Below the pieces are notes generated by a model. That model was not told the DNA's origin. It did no database searches and saw only the letters and a program-made list of their open reading frames with translations. Shown piece by piece: positions 1 through 7,677 of a stretch of DNA of 32,428 bases; within the stretch, counting starts at the first letter, position 1, and every line of letters starts with the position of its first letter. Made by a program: the position numbers and the translations under genes. Where the stretch lies: assembly GCA_021648045.1 (NCBI GenBank), contig JAKITM010000016.1:1-32428 (forward strand), in the 5' to 3' direction. Source of the stretch: Lysobacterales bacterium. Its GTDB lineage: Bacteria; Pseudomonadota; Gammaproteobacteria; Xanthomonadales; SZUA-36.

Positions 1-1264
1 AACCGAACATCTGGATGTAATCGTGCATTGCATCAATACCCAATTTGTACCCCAGTTCATAAAAATAAGTATTCACTGACTGGGTCAATGCCCCACGAAC
101 AGTTACCCAGCCATGTCCACCTTTTTTCCAATCACCATAGGGGCGGGAAACTTTTGGTAGGTAATATTCCCCGGACGAAAATATCCGCGTATCAACACTT
201 ACCGCGCCCCCCTCAAGCCCGGCAAGGGCAACAAAGGGTTTAAAAGTAGAGCCCGGCTCATAACCACCCTTCAATGCTCGGTTAAACAGTGGGCGATCAG
301 GCGCATTAAGAATTCGGCTGTAATCCGACTGGGTAATGCCATTCACAAATAGGTTTGCATCAAAGCCCGGTTTGCTCACCATTGCTAAAACATCACCATT
401 GTTCGGATCGATGGCAACCACTGAACCAGAATAATCTCCCAGCGCTTCCCAGGCCGCCAACTGCAGGCGGGAATCAATCGTCAGAATTAAGTCCTGTCCG
501 GCTTCAGGGTCCTTTTTTTCGAGCACGCGCAATACCCGGCCCTGGGCGTTGGTTTCAATTTTCTGAAATCCACTTTGGCCGTGTAACAGCGCTTCACGGT
601 AATTCTCAACCCCTGTTTTGCCGATATGGGTATTGTCTAGATAATTATCCTGGTCAAGTTGTTTTAAATCACCTTCATCAATCCGACCTACATAGCCGGT
701 TAAATGCGTCATAGCGTCGCCACCGGGATAGTAACGAGTGAGATAAGGGGTAATTTCCACCCCGGGAAGCCGGTGTCGGTTTACCGCTACCCGACTGACC
801 TCCTGCTCGCTTAACGACAAGCGCAAGGATACCGGGCGAAATGCTTTCACTTGTTGAATCTTACGCAAAAATCGATGGCGTTGAGTTGGGGTAATGACGA
901 TTAATTTTTCCAGCTCAGCTAGGGTGATTTCGAGTGCTGCCTGCCGGGAAATCCTTTTCCCCGAAACTTTGGGACGAGCTAGCCTTTCTGCAGTAATTTC
1001 TAATCGGTAGGCGGGTTTATTTTCTGCCAACAACACCCCATTACGGTCATAAATCATGCCGCGACTGGGCGCTACAACCTGCACCCGAATCCGATTTTTA
1101 TCTGCCTGTGCCTGAAAAGAGCCATGCTTCCAAACCTGCAGGTAAGTAAAACGCAGGGCTAACAAGACTAGCGCTAAAAGAATGAGAAAAAAGGCAAACA
1201 TCGCGCGGGAGCGGAATAATGATTTTTCCGCATGCTCATCTTTAATGTGATGGTAGCCCGCCAT
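1..1264 (-). CDS. mrdA: Penicillin-binding protein 2 (peptidoglycan transpeptidase), 3' part missing
   Basis: This class B penicillin-binding protein cross-links peptidoglycan during cell elongation and works with RodA and the MreBCD scaffold at the inner membrane. The ATG at 1264 opens a frame of 421 codons that is still open at the window edge; the family is usually about 600-650 residues, so roughly the last third is missing. A single N-terminal membrane segment spans about residues 22-40, followed by the dimerisation domain (SRGMIYDRNG, residues 67-76). The catalytic motif STFK is at residues 339-342 within PGSTFKP, and SVN is at 396-398. The KTG box would lie beyond the edge. It starts 6 nt after mreD, so it is co-transcribed with mreBCD. 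Confidence 0.95.
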   Translation of the reverse strand, partial: MAGYHHIKDEHAEKSLFRSRAMFAFFLILLALVLLALRFTYLQVWKHGSFQAQADKNRIRVQVVAPSRGMIYDRNGVLLAENKPAYRLEITAERLARPKVSGKRISRQAALEITLAELEKLIVITPTQRHRFLRKIQQVKAFRPVSLRLSLSEQEVSRVAVNRHRLPGVEITPYLTRYYPGGDAMTHLTGYVGRIDEGDLKQLDQDNYLDNTHIGKTGVENYREALLHGQSGFQKIETNAQGRVLRVLEKKDPEAGQDLILTIDSRLQLAAWEALGDYSGSVVAIDPNNGDVLAMVSKPGFDANLFVNGITQSDYSRILNAPDRPLFNRALKGGYEPGSTFKPFVALAGLEGGAVSVDTRIFSSGEYYLPKVSRPYGDWKKGGHGWVTVRGALTQSVNTYFYELGYKLGIDAMHDYIQMFG

Positions 1265-1270
1265 GCTTTG

Positions 1271-1756
1271 TTAGTTTCGCTGGCTCAGCTGGCGCAGCCT
1301 GCTGAGGAAAACAAACATTATGGGCCATATCAGTGCGCCTATAATCGCCGGCACCCATAAGTAAAAGCCGAGGCCGTGCTCACCGCGTAATAATAAAACC
1401 CAGAGCAGAATAAAGCGTTCATTCAGCAACAATAAGAAAACCGTCAGCATTTGTCGCAAAGGCGAGGAGAACCGAATTCTGGACGAGAATTTGGCCATCA
1501 GAAACATCAACACTACCCACTGCAGTGCGTGTAAACCGATTAGGCTGGACAATAAAATGTCTGCCAACAAACCCAGTAAAAACACAAAACCAAGACTGAC
1601 AGGCCGCGAGCCCTGTAATGACATATAGATCAGCAACAAGGAAACCCACGGCGGACGAAAAGCCTCCAAATTATCAGGCAGAGGCAATAAAGTTAGCAGT
1701 AGGCCCAGACCTAGCAACAGATAAAACAAGTTTTGCTTCTCGCGCGGAGCATTCAT
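1271..1756 (-). CDS. mreD: Rod shape-determining protein MreD
   Basis: MreD is the inner-membrane component of the elongasome that links MreC to the lateral-wall synthesis machinery. The 161-residue product matches the usual length of about 160 and is almost entirely hydrophobic, with about five membrane segments. Family-like stretches are visible, such as PDNLEAFRPPWVSLLLIY near residues 27-44 and LLGLLADILLSSLIGLHAL near the middle. Its ATG overlaps the mreC stop codon (ATGA, 1753-1756), which implies translational coupling, and mrdA follows after 6 nt. Identification rests on the order mreB-mreC-mreD as well as the sequence. Confidence 0.93.
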   Translation of the reverse strand: MNAPREKQNLFYLLLGLGLLLTLLPLPDNLEAFRPPWVSLLLIYMSLQGSRPVSLGFVFLLGLLADILLSSLIGLHALQWVVLMFLMAKFSSRIRFSSPLRQMLTVFLLLLNERFILLWVLLLRGEHGLGFYLWVPAIIGALIWPIMFVFLSRLRQLSQRN

Positions 1757-2724
1757 CGGTTATCACTCCCAGCGCTTGTATCGGTTTCTGGGGGGTTCGG
1801 GTCTGCACTTGGTAAGGCTGCGGATTCAGTGTCGTCTTCCGCGCTGTCTACCGTGTTGCCTTCCGTGGGTTTTTCGGTCTTTTTTTCGGGAAACAATACC
1901 AATACTTCGCGGGCCCGATCCAGTTGTGCCAATGGTCGCGCCCACACGCGGGCAAAAGGATGCCCCGGGCTTCGCTCTACAGACATCACCCGGGCAACAG
2001 AATATCCCGCTGGAAATAGCTGCCCCATCCCGGAGGTCTGTAATAGATCACCCTGTTTAATATCAGCATTAATTGACACATTGGGCAACATCAAGATAGA
2101 TGTATCACCAGTTCCAAAGGCAATCGAGCGCATTCCTGTGCGCGCTACTTGTACTGGCAGGGCATGATCCGGATCAGAAATTAGAATGATTTCAGCCGTT
2201 TCCGGGCTGGCGATGGCCACTTGGCCCATCACCCCACCCGCATCCAGAACAACCATGCCAGCAAAGACACCATCATTTTGTCCCCGATCGACAATAACCT
2301 TGTGTGAGTAAGGGTCTAAATCTATATGCAGCAATTCTGCCACCAGGGTGTTGACCCGCAAACCACTGCGCGCGCCCAACAGGGAGCGTAATCGCCGAGT
2401 TTCATCTTCAAGTGCATTCAATCGGCTTAGCTTAACCTGCTGGCGTAACAGGCGATCCTCCAGATTTTGATTGTTAGCGTGCAGGTTTTTTCTGTCAGTT
2501 AAGTTCTCGCCGATCGCCTCAAACATTTCAACCGGCAGACTAACTAACATCTGCACCGGTGATACCAGAGTGGCAAGCGATGCTCGAACTTTTTGGTTAT
2601 ATGCACCCCGTTGATCCAACGCCATCAACAACACAGCCGCAAAGCAATATGCCATCAATCTGGCAGTTGAAAAGCCATTGCGGGTGAACAGGCTGGGAGA
2701 ATTTCGATTTATTGACGGAGGCAT
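1753..2724 (-). CDS. mreC: Rod shape-determining protein MreC
   Basis: MreC is a periplasmic bitopic protein that bridges MreB filaments to PBP2. The product is 323 residues, with one N-terminal membrane segment (about residues 20-40). A coiled-coil region follows (about 70-115, rich in N, L, E and R), then the beta-barrel MreC domain containing the family-like stretch VIVDRGQNDGVFAGMVV. The C-terminal 50 residues or so are a low-complexity, acidic and proline/serine-rich tail (EKKTEKPTEGN, DSAEDDTESA), longer than in many homologues. The gene lies 54 nt after mreB and overlaps mreD by 4 nt. Confidence 0.94.
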   Translation of the reverse strand: MPPSINRNSPSLFTRNGFSTARLMAYCFAAVLLMALDQRGAYNQKVRASLATLVSPVQMLVSLPVEMFEAIGENLTDRKNLHANNQNLEDRLLRQQVKLSRLNALEDETRRLRSLLGARSGLRVNTLVAELLHIDLDPYSHKVIVDRGQNDGVFAGMVVLDAGGVMGQVAIASPETAEIILISDPDHALPVQVARTGMRSIAFGTGDTSILMLPNVSINADIKQGDLLQTSGMGQLFPAGYSVARVMSVERSPGHPFARVWARPLAQLDRAREVLVLFPEKKTEKPTEGNTVDSAEDDTESAALPSADPNPPETDTSAGSDNR

Positions 2725-2778
2725 AGTAGCAACCTCCCTGTTGGTATCAACTTTAGGCTAGCGCTTGCTGGCATCGGG

Positions 2779-3825
2779 TTAGAGTGAGAAAAAATCTCCA
2801 CGATTTTGATCCATTAATTCCAGTGCCCTGCCACCGCCTCTGGCAACGCAGGTTAACGGGTCTTCGGCAGCTACAACCGGCAAGCCGGTTTCTTCGGAGA
2901 TCATCTGATCCAGACCATACAATAGCGCACCGCCGCCCGTCATGACGATACCGGTTTCAGCTACATCTGCACATAATTCCGGCGGGGTTTGCTCAAGCGC
3001 TACTTTTACAGCCCCTAAAATGGTATGCAGTGACTCACTTAAGGCATCCATAATCTCGTTACTGCTAATTGTGAAGCGCTTGGGTATACCTTCAGCCAGG
3101 TTACGCCCAGAAACTTGAATTTCTTTGATTTCATCCATAGGTGCAGCGCAACCAACTTCCATTTTGATTCTTTCTGCGGTTGTTTCACCTATCAGCGTGC
3201 CATAGTTACGCCGTACATAATTTATGATATCTGCATCAAACTGATCACCACCGGTGCGGATGGAATTTGCATAAACCAGTCCATTAAGGGAGATCACGGC
3301 AATTTCAGTAGTGCCACCACCAATATCCAAAACCATGGAGCCGCGCGCCTCATTCACTGCGATTCCGGCACCAATTGCCGCCGCCATAGGCTCTTCGATA
3401 AGAAACACTTCGCGTGCGCCCGCGCCTTCTGCCGACTCTTTAATGGCCTTACGCTCAACCTGAGTAGAGCCACAAGGCACACATACCAGCACACGGGGGC
3501 TGGGACGTAAAAACTTGGAGCTGTGAACTTTTCGAATAAAGTGCTGAAGCATTGCCTCAGTCATATCAAAATCAGCAATAACACCATCTTTCAGTGGTCT
3601 GACTGTATGTATATTACCGGGGGTACGGCCAAGCATGTTTTTAGCCTCGGTACCTACAGCTGCAACCACCTGCGGAGTGCCAATCCCGCGTACACCACGA
3701 GTAGCGACCACTGATGGCTCATTTAAAACCACACCCTGACCGCGCACAAATATCAAAGTATTGGCGGTTCCAAGGTCGATGGAAAGGTCGTTGGAAAACA
3801 TTCCGCGTAGGCTTTTAAATATCAT
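2779..3825 (-). CDS. mreB: Rod shape-determining protein MreB (bacterial actin)
   Basis: MreB is the actin-like ATPase that forms membrane-bound filaments and positions cell-wall synthesis. The product has 348 residues (E. coli MreB has 347). Phosphate-binding loops are visible as DLGTANTLIF near the N terminus and DIGGGTTEIAVISL in the middle, and the adenosine loop is TGGGALLYGLDQ near the C terminus. The ATG at 3825 gives an N terminus (MIFKSLRGMFSNDLS) like that of homologues; the in-frame ATG eight codons later is a less likely start. It is the first gene of the mreBCD-mrdA operon, transcribed leftward from the intergenic region 3826-4160. Confidence 0.97.
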   Translation of the reverse strand: MIFKSLRGMFSNDLSIDLGTANTLIFVRGQGVVLNEPSVVATRGVRGIGTPQVVAAVGTEAKNMLGRTPGNIHTVRPLKDGVIADFDMTEAMLQHFIRKVHSSKFLRPSPRVLVCVPCGSTQVERKAIKESAEGAGAREVFLIEEPMAAAIGAGIAVNEARGSMVLDIGGGTTEIAVISLNGLVYANSIRTGGDQFDADIINYVRRNYGTLIGETTAERIKMEVGCAAPMDEIKEIQVSGRNLAEGIPKRFTISSNEIMDALSESLHTILGAVKVALEQTPPELCADVAETGIVMTGGGALLYGLDQMISEETGLPVVAAEDPLTCVARGGGRALELMDQNRGDFFSL

Positions 3826-4160
3826 CAGAAGAAACCGCTGTAAAAAGAGCCTTAATTTAGCAGTTATTGACCAGTATTAGCAAGCTCGAAACCAACTATT
3901 TTCAAGCTTTAACGAAGATTTTACAAAATAACCCGATTCCACAAATAAATACCACGAAATCTAGGCAATTACATACTAATCAATCGTTCTCATATCAATA
4001 ATATTTTCTCAAAACCAACACCTACAAGCGACATCTGCGCTAAAATGGCGGTAGAATTTATTTCCGTCACAAACCTGCATCAACATAGACCTCGATTTGG
4101 ATCGAACAGTCACACTGGCAGAGGCGGTTGCCTAAAACCCAACATTCAGGATTTCAAGCT
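3826..4160. promoter_or_regulatory. Divergent intergenic region between mreB and the PfkB kinase
   Basis: This 335-nt, AT-rich gap separates two divergently transcribed genes and must hold both promoters. On the minus strand a TTGCTA, 18-nt spacer, TAAATT arrangement lies within about 50 nt of mreB and is a plausible but weak sigma-70 promoter. On the plus strand, TAAAAT (near 4041) and TAGAAT (near 4052) are possible -10 boxes without a convincing -35. I see no coding frame or repeat here. Confidence 0.4.
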
Positions 4161-5096
4161 ATGTCTGCACTTATTTGCGGTTCACTCGCCTATGACACCA
4201 TCATGGTGTTTCCCGACCGTTTCAAAGAACACATACTTCCCGATAAGGTGCACATGCTGAATGTTGCCTTTCTGGTGCCAGAAATGCGACGCGAATTTGG
4301 TGGAGTTGCCGGTAATATCGCCTACAATCTGAATCTTTTGGGTAGCAAGGCCTACCCAATGGCAACCGTAGGCGAGGATTTCACCCCGTATCGGGAACGC
4401 TTTGAAAAACTGGGTATACCACTAGATTATGTTCAGGTAATTGAAGACCAGTTCACCCCTCAGGCATTTATCACCACTGACCTGGACGACAACCAAATCA
4501 CCGCTTTTCATCCCGGCGCCATGATGTTCAGCACCCGCAACCGAATACTCGAAGTGGGTGATGACATTTCTATTGGCCTTGTAGGCCCCGACAGCCGTGA
4601 GGGAATGATTCAGCATAGCCTGCAGTTTGCCGAACGCGGAATTCCGCATATTTTCGATCTTGGCCAGGCAATGCCGCTGTTCCAAGGGGATGATTTAAAA
4701 ACATTTATTGACCGCGCCCAATGGGTAATCGTCAACGACTACGAAGCTGAGGTTGTGCAGGAAAGAACCGGCTTAAGTGCTAAGCAAATCGCCACACAAC
4801 TGGATGCCTACATTGTTACCCATGGAGCTAAAGGCTCCACTATCTACACCCGCGAAGACAGCACCATCATCAGCACACCAAAAGTCAATAAAGTGATCGA
4901 TCCAACCGGCTGCGGTGATGCCTATCGGGCCGGCCTAATCTACGGCCTGCTCAACAATATGGACCTGCCAACTTCCTGCCGTATGGGCTCATTGCTAGGC
5001 TCAATAAAAATACGCCACCAGGGACCGCAAAATCACACATTCACCATGCCTGAATTTGAAGAAATGTTCTTTAAAGCATTTGCGTACCGATTTTGA
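4161..5096 (+). CDS. PfkB-family carbohydrate/nucleoside kinase, adenosine-kinase-like
   Basis: This cytosolic ribokinase-fold (PfkB) enzyme phosphorylates a sugar or nucleoside hydroxyl using ATP. The N-terminal part has the substrate-binding FGGVAGNIAYNLNLLG (residues 46-61) and GEDF (71-74). The C-terminal part has the PfkB signature DPTGCGDAYRAGL (about 247-259), with D253 as the expected catalytic base. I chose the ATG at 4161 (311 aa) because MSALICGSLAYDTIMVF is the typical start; the frame also extends 11 codons upstream to a TTG at 4128. The subfamily is often annotated as adenosine kinase or plain carbohydrate kinase, and the true substrate cannot be told from sequence. It is a single gene, followed by the tRNA-Met promoter. 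Confidence 0.88.
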   Translation: MSALICGSLAYDTIMVFPDRFKEHILPDKVHMLNVAFLVPEMRREFGGVAGNIAYNLNLLGSKAYPMATVGEDFTPYRERFEKLGIPLDYVQVIEDQFTPQAFITTDLDDNQITAFHPGAMMFSTRNRILEVGDDISIGLVGPDSREGMIQHSLQFAERGIPHIFDLGQAMPLFQGDDLKTFIDRAQWVIVNDYEAEVVQERTGLSAKQIATQLDAYIVTHGAKGSTIYTREDSTIISTPKVNKVIDPTGCGDAYRAGLIYGLLNNMDLPTSCRMGSLLGSIKIRHQGPQNHTFTMPEFEEMFFKAFAYRF

Positions 5097-5114
5097 AATA
5101 AAACCGCGTCAGAC

Positions 5115-5143
5115 TTGACATTTAGCGGCCAAATGTAGACAAT
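5115..5143 (+). promoter_or_regulatory. Sigma-70 promoter of tRNA-Met
   Basis: A perfect -35 TTGACA (5115-5120) is separated by 17 nt from GACAAT (5138-5143). A GC-rich discriminator follows (CTCGCGCCC), as is typical of stringently controlled stable-RNA promoters. The tRNA begins about 53 nt downstream of the expected start, leaving a short 5' leader. Confidence 0.75.
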
Positions 5144-5202
5144 CTCGCGCCCTGATTCTTTTTCGGGGCGATTTAGAGAAACCACCAAGGTTTCTAAAAC
5201 AA

Positions 5203-5279
5203 GGCTATGTAGCTCAGCTGGTTAGAGCGCGGCATTCATAATGCTGAGGTCGGTGGTTCAAGTCCACCCATAGCCACCA
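5203..5279 (+). tRNA. tRNA-Met (anticodon CAT), elongator type
   Basis: A full cloverleaf can be drawn. The acceptor stem is GGCTATG paired with CATAGCC. The D arm is GCTC/GAGC, the anticodon stem CGGCA/TGCTG with loop TTCATAA (anticodon CAT at 5237-5239), and the T arm GGTGG-TTCAAGT-CCACC, followed by discriminator A and an encoded CCA. The GGCTAyG acceptor resembles elongator tRNA-Met (E. coli metT type) rather than initiator tRNA or the lysidine-modified tRNA-Ile(CAT). Its 3' end is the left boundary of the accessory block. Confidence 0.96.
5257..5278 (+). repeat. Putative attachment-site core in tRNA 3' end (left copy)
   Basis: The last 22 nt of the tRNA, from the T loop to the CCA (TTCAAGTCC...CCACC), recur at 8815-8836 in the same orientation with 18 of 22 identical bases. 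The final 14 bases match at 13 positions. Tyrosine-recombinase islands commonly use exactly this part of tRNA genes as attB/attL. Confidence 0.6.
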
Positions 5280-5455
5280 TTACGGAAATCTCCAAGACCC
5301 AAAAGCCGGGGTTATTCGATATTTATTTAGTCTCGCAAATTTATTTACGCCGAAAGGACAAAGGACATTGACCGAAAGCAGCATGACAGCAGAGCTGCCT
5401 ATGAGTGGTGTTAAACTCCATTTATTAAAAATAACGACACAAGGATTTATTATAA

Positions 5456-5674
5456 GTGGCAATTACCTTTCATCCTCGACTAGGCCAAATTCTAGTATGC
5501 GACTTTTCTCAAGGCTTCAAAGAGCCTGAGATGGTTAAAAACCATAGACCTGTTGTTGTTCTTACGCCGCCAATAATGGGGCGTGCTAAATTAGTAACCG
5601 TGCTGAGTTTAAGGCTCCGAGAGGGGCCTTTGTCATATCTGCGATTCAATAATGCCTTGACCCATCTAACTTAA
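5456..5674 (+). pseudogene. Truncated PemK/MazF-type toxin gene
   Basis: The N-terminal 50 residues or so, with GQILVCDF, EPEMVKNHRPVVVLTP and KLVTVLSL, resemble type II toxin-antitoxin toxins of the PemK/MazF family, which are usually mRNA endoribonucleases. The frame starts at GTG 5456 with AAGGA about 10 nt upstream and stops after 72 residues. Family members are normally about 105-160 residues. After residue 50 or so the sequence no longer looks like the family, and the stop overlaps the end of an IS66 transposase remnant on the other strand. The 3' half was probably lost in a recombination or transposition event. No antitoxin gene is recognisable upstream in 5280-5455. It is unlikely to be active. 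Confidence 0.6.
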
Positions 5675-6024
5675 AAGACACTTAAATCGATAAAGCGCCT
5701 ACTTTTGGTGTCGATCTCCAAGCGGCCATCTTTCAGGTAGCGGGTTAGATGATCCCATTCACTGTACAGATAGCTCAGTGCCTTGCCGGTAGCACTCGAT
5801 AGCGGTATCTGCGGCAGGGTGTCCTCCAGCCAGCTGCGAATTTCTTTTATGATCGGCACCGCCTGTTGCTGGCGTTTGGCGTAGCGGTCTTCTGCCATCA
5901 ATTTGCGCGCCAGGGTTTCAACCCGATACAACCGCCGGATTAACGATAAGCCCCGATGTGCCTTGCCGCGTTTTTTATTCCGACCCTGGGCTTTGACCGC
6001 ATCATTGAACCGCCGCCGGTCAAG
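5671..6024 (-). pseudogene. IS66-family transposase remnant (C-terminal part)
   Basis: Read on the minus strand, the open stretch from a TAG at 6027-6025 down to 5671 encodes about 117 residues. They resemble the end of the IS66 TnpC DDE domain: RRFNDAVKAQG, KAHRGLSLIRRLY, RQQQAVPIIKEIRSWLEDTL, SATGKALSYLYSEWDHLTRY and YLKDGRLEID. In intact copies the EID is followed by NN and a final ERAL-type segment; here it runs into unrelated residues (TKSRRFIDLSVF), so the 3' end is lost. The 5' two thirds and the partner ORFs tnpA and tnpB are absent. It is mobile-element debris in the island. Confidence 0.8.
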
Positions 6025-6031
6025 CTAATCA

Positions 6032-6103
6032 CTACATGCACGCTACTAAGAATAAAGACGCAACAAAAAGCCAGATAAAATGCAATTTTAATTCGCCCAT
6101 CAT
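6032..6103 (-). pseudogene. Lipoprotein signal-peptide stub (23 codons) cut at an IS66 junction
   Basis: A strong Shine-Dalgarno sequence (GGGAGGT) lies 4-5 nt before ATG-ATG at 6103-6098. The frame begins MMGELKLH, continues with the hydrophobic stretch FIWLFVASLF, and ends LVACM followed by TAG. LVAC is a perfect lipobox for signal peptidase II, but the protein ends one residue after the cysteine. The IS66 remnant begins only 8 nt beyond the stop, so this is most simply the 5' end of a lipoprotein gene whose body was deleted. A genuine secreted micropeptide, such as a lysis- or entericidin-like lipopeptide, is a less likely alternative. Confidence 0.45.
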
Positions 6104-6214
6104 TCTACCTCCCTAAGAACGATATAACCTAAAACACCAAAGAACCACCAGACTTATGTCAATCCGAACGTTCTTCCTTTTTATTAAACACTGCTATCAC
6201 TTCGTTTACTTTAC

Positions 6215-7069
6215 TTAGCTCTGTTCAACTCGCAGTATTGCAGCCCGTCCAGGTTCACGTAGACTAATATAGTCCAACTGCCAGCGCTGCATCTTAACAA
6301 CATCATGGTATGAAGCTGCTTTTTCTGACAGTGCAGTAACATTTACAGGGGTAATACCCTCCACAGCCTGTATGCAATCAGCTATTTCATTGCCAAAGTC
6401 ATCCATAGCAGGATAGCCAATTTTTTTTGCATCCTCGTCCCGGAATAACAAGAGCACTTCTAAGGCATATGAATCTGCAAGCTCTTGATCTATTGAGTCT
6501 GGTGTCAAACGAAGATAAATGGATGCGCATACCTCCCCAACTGGAGATTCTAGCAAACGCTTTAGTGGAGGCTTTTTGCCATCTATTAGGGGCTGTATGC
6601 GCCTATTAAACTCATCTGGAAATGTCTGAGTAGTGTAACGGTTGGCTATCCACCGTATGAGGGTCGCTTTACTTTCTATGGATAATTGGTAATTATCATC
6701 TGTTTTACATATTTCTAAACTTTGCCTGCTGACAAACCCTCGTAATCCCATACTGAGTTCAAAAAACTGCTCGATGTCATTCACTAAGATAGGTACATGC
6801 AATTTCCGAATATTACGCGCATGGCTGAGCATTCCATTAGGCGGGGTATCAACCGGTAGTGCAACAAAATACTCAAGGACTGGCTCTACAGCTAAACGCT
6901 GATTAACAACTGAACAATCATGCGTAACCGCTATATAAATTGCATTCTCTATTTGCTGGCTGGAATCGATACTGCTAGCTAGTGTTGGTGCAGAATCACT
7001 GGTAAAACACTGCCCCAGGCCCCAACCATTTTCTAAGATCTGGCAACGGTCCATAAGGTCAGCACTCAT
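6215..7069 (-). CDS. Unknown protein with THDC motif, third gene of the island operon
   Basis: The product has 284 residues, is cytosolic (no signal peptide or membrane segment) and is not assigned to a named family with certainty. The N-terminal region reads NGWGLGQCF (residues 14-22), then YIAVTHDCSVVN (45-56), EPVLEYF (62-68) and HARNIRKLH (83-91). This spacing resembles a group of unannotated bacterial proteins with an I(S/T)(H/Q)DCD-type motif followed by EP and a GKN/ARN-R-L segment. The conserved His-Asp-Cys could be a metal- or thiol-based site, but that is inference. The C-terminal half is mainly helical. It starts 17 nt after the HTH gene, so it belongs to the same transcript. No function should be assigned. 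Confidence 0.75.
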   Translation of the reverse strand: MSADLMDRCQILENGWGLGQCFTSDSAPTLASSIDSSQQIENAIYIAVTHDCSVVNQRLAVEPVLEYFVALPVDTPPNGMLSHARNIRKLHVPILVNDIEQFFELSMGLRGFVSRQSLEICKTDDNYQLSIESKATLIRWIANRYTTQTFPDEFNRRIQPLIDGKKPPLKRLLESPVGEVCASIYLRLTPDSIDQELADSYALEVLLLFRDEDAKKIGYPAMDDFGNEIADCIQAVEGITPVNVTALSEKAASYHDVVKMQRWQLDYISLREPGRAAILRVEQS

Positions 7070-7086
7070 TATCGTTTATGCTTCAG

Positions 7087-7677
7087 TTAGGTATAAGGGG
7101 CTTTATCAGCAAGCGCAGAACTAAGCTTGGCAGATCTCAGCATACCCTCTAGGCCGAATTCAACCGATACCAAACTAGATTTAACCACCTCAATAGCTAA
7201 CTCTTTTTCAGATAAGTTATCCATGAGTTTGCTGGATTCTAAATTCAGTTTGTGACGTAAAAACCCCCCCAAATAAACTCTAAGGTGCGCTGGAATAAAA
7301 TCATTTAATACTTGTTGTAAACACATTACCCGGTCCATGTGCTTATCACTTACTCGCTTTGGTTGCTTATCGAGCCACGAATAAACTGTCGGCCTGCTAA
7401 CAGCCAAAATATGTGCCAACTGATCCTTACCCAAACCATAAGTCTCAAATAAGTCATTAACACGACCAAAGAATGCATTGAGCTCAACTTGATCCGGTGA
7501 TTGAAAATCTAGTGGCGCAGAGACTATAACAAAACTCGAATTACCGGTTGTGTAGTAGCTCGCTGCTTGCGGATAGCCGCCCGTTCCAGCGGCTACACCA
7601 AACGGAGTAACGAACGCCACCAGCATGAGACCAGCATAAGTAATCTGTTCATTTGGCTTTGATTCCATACTATTCAT
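7087..7677 (-). CDS. HTH DNA-binding protein, second gene of the island operon
   Basis: The protein is 196 residues from ATG 7677. I preferred this start because GGAG sits 8 nt upstream; the frame also allows ATG 7695 (202 aa) and ATG 7668 (193 aa). Numbered from 7695, a helix-turn-helix of the Cro/XRE-like type lies at about 88-112 (KDQLAHILAVSRPTVYSWL), followed by a helical region. The segment near residues 18-40 is unusually hydrophobic (GLMLVAFVTPFGVAAG) and could be a membrane or packing helix, which is odd for a simple repressor. Its start overlaps the end of the TIGR04255 gene and the THDC gene follows after 17 nt. It may autoregulate the operon through the palindromes at 8559-8599 (inference). 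Confidence 0.8.
   Translation of the reverse strand: MNSMESKPNEQITYAGLMLVAFVTPFGVAAGTGGYPQAASYYTTGNSSFVIVSAPLDFQSPDQVELNAFFGRVNDLFETYGLGKDQLAHILAVSRPTVYSWLDKQPKRVSDKHMDRVMCLQQVLNDFIPAHLRVYLGGFLRHKLNLESSKLMDNLSEKELAIEVVKSSLVSVEFGLEGMLRSAKLSSALADKAPYT

Noticed and set aside
28..714. Two plus-strand frames (71 and 119 codons)
   Set aside because: They are antisense shadows of mrdA, whose catalytic motifs are intact on the other strand.
5203..5279. tRNA-Ile2 (CAT, lysidine-modified) or initiator tRNA
   Set aside because: The acceptor stem GGCTATG paired with CATAGCC matches elongator tRNA-Met rather than ileX or the initiator; a tRNA classifier would settle it.
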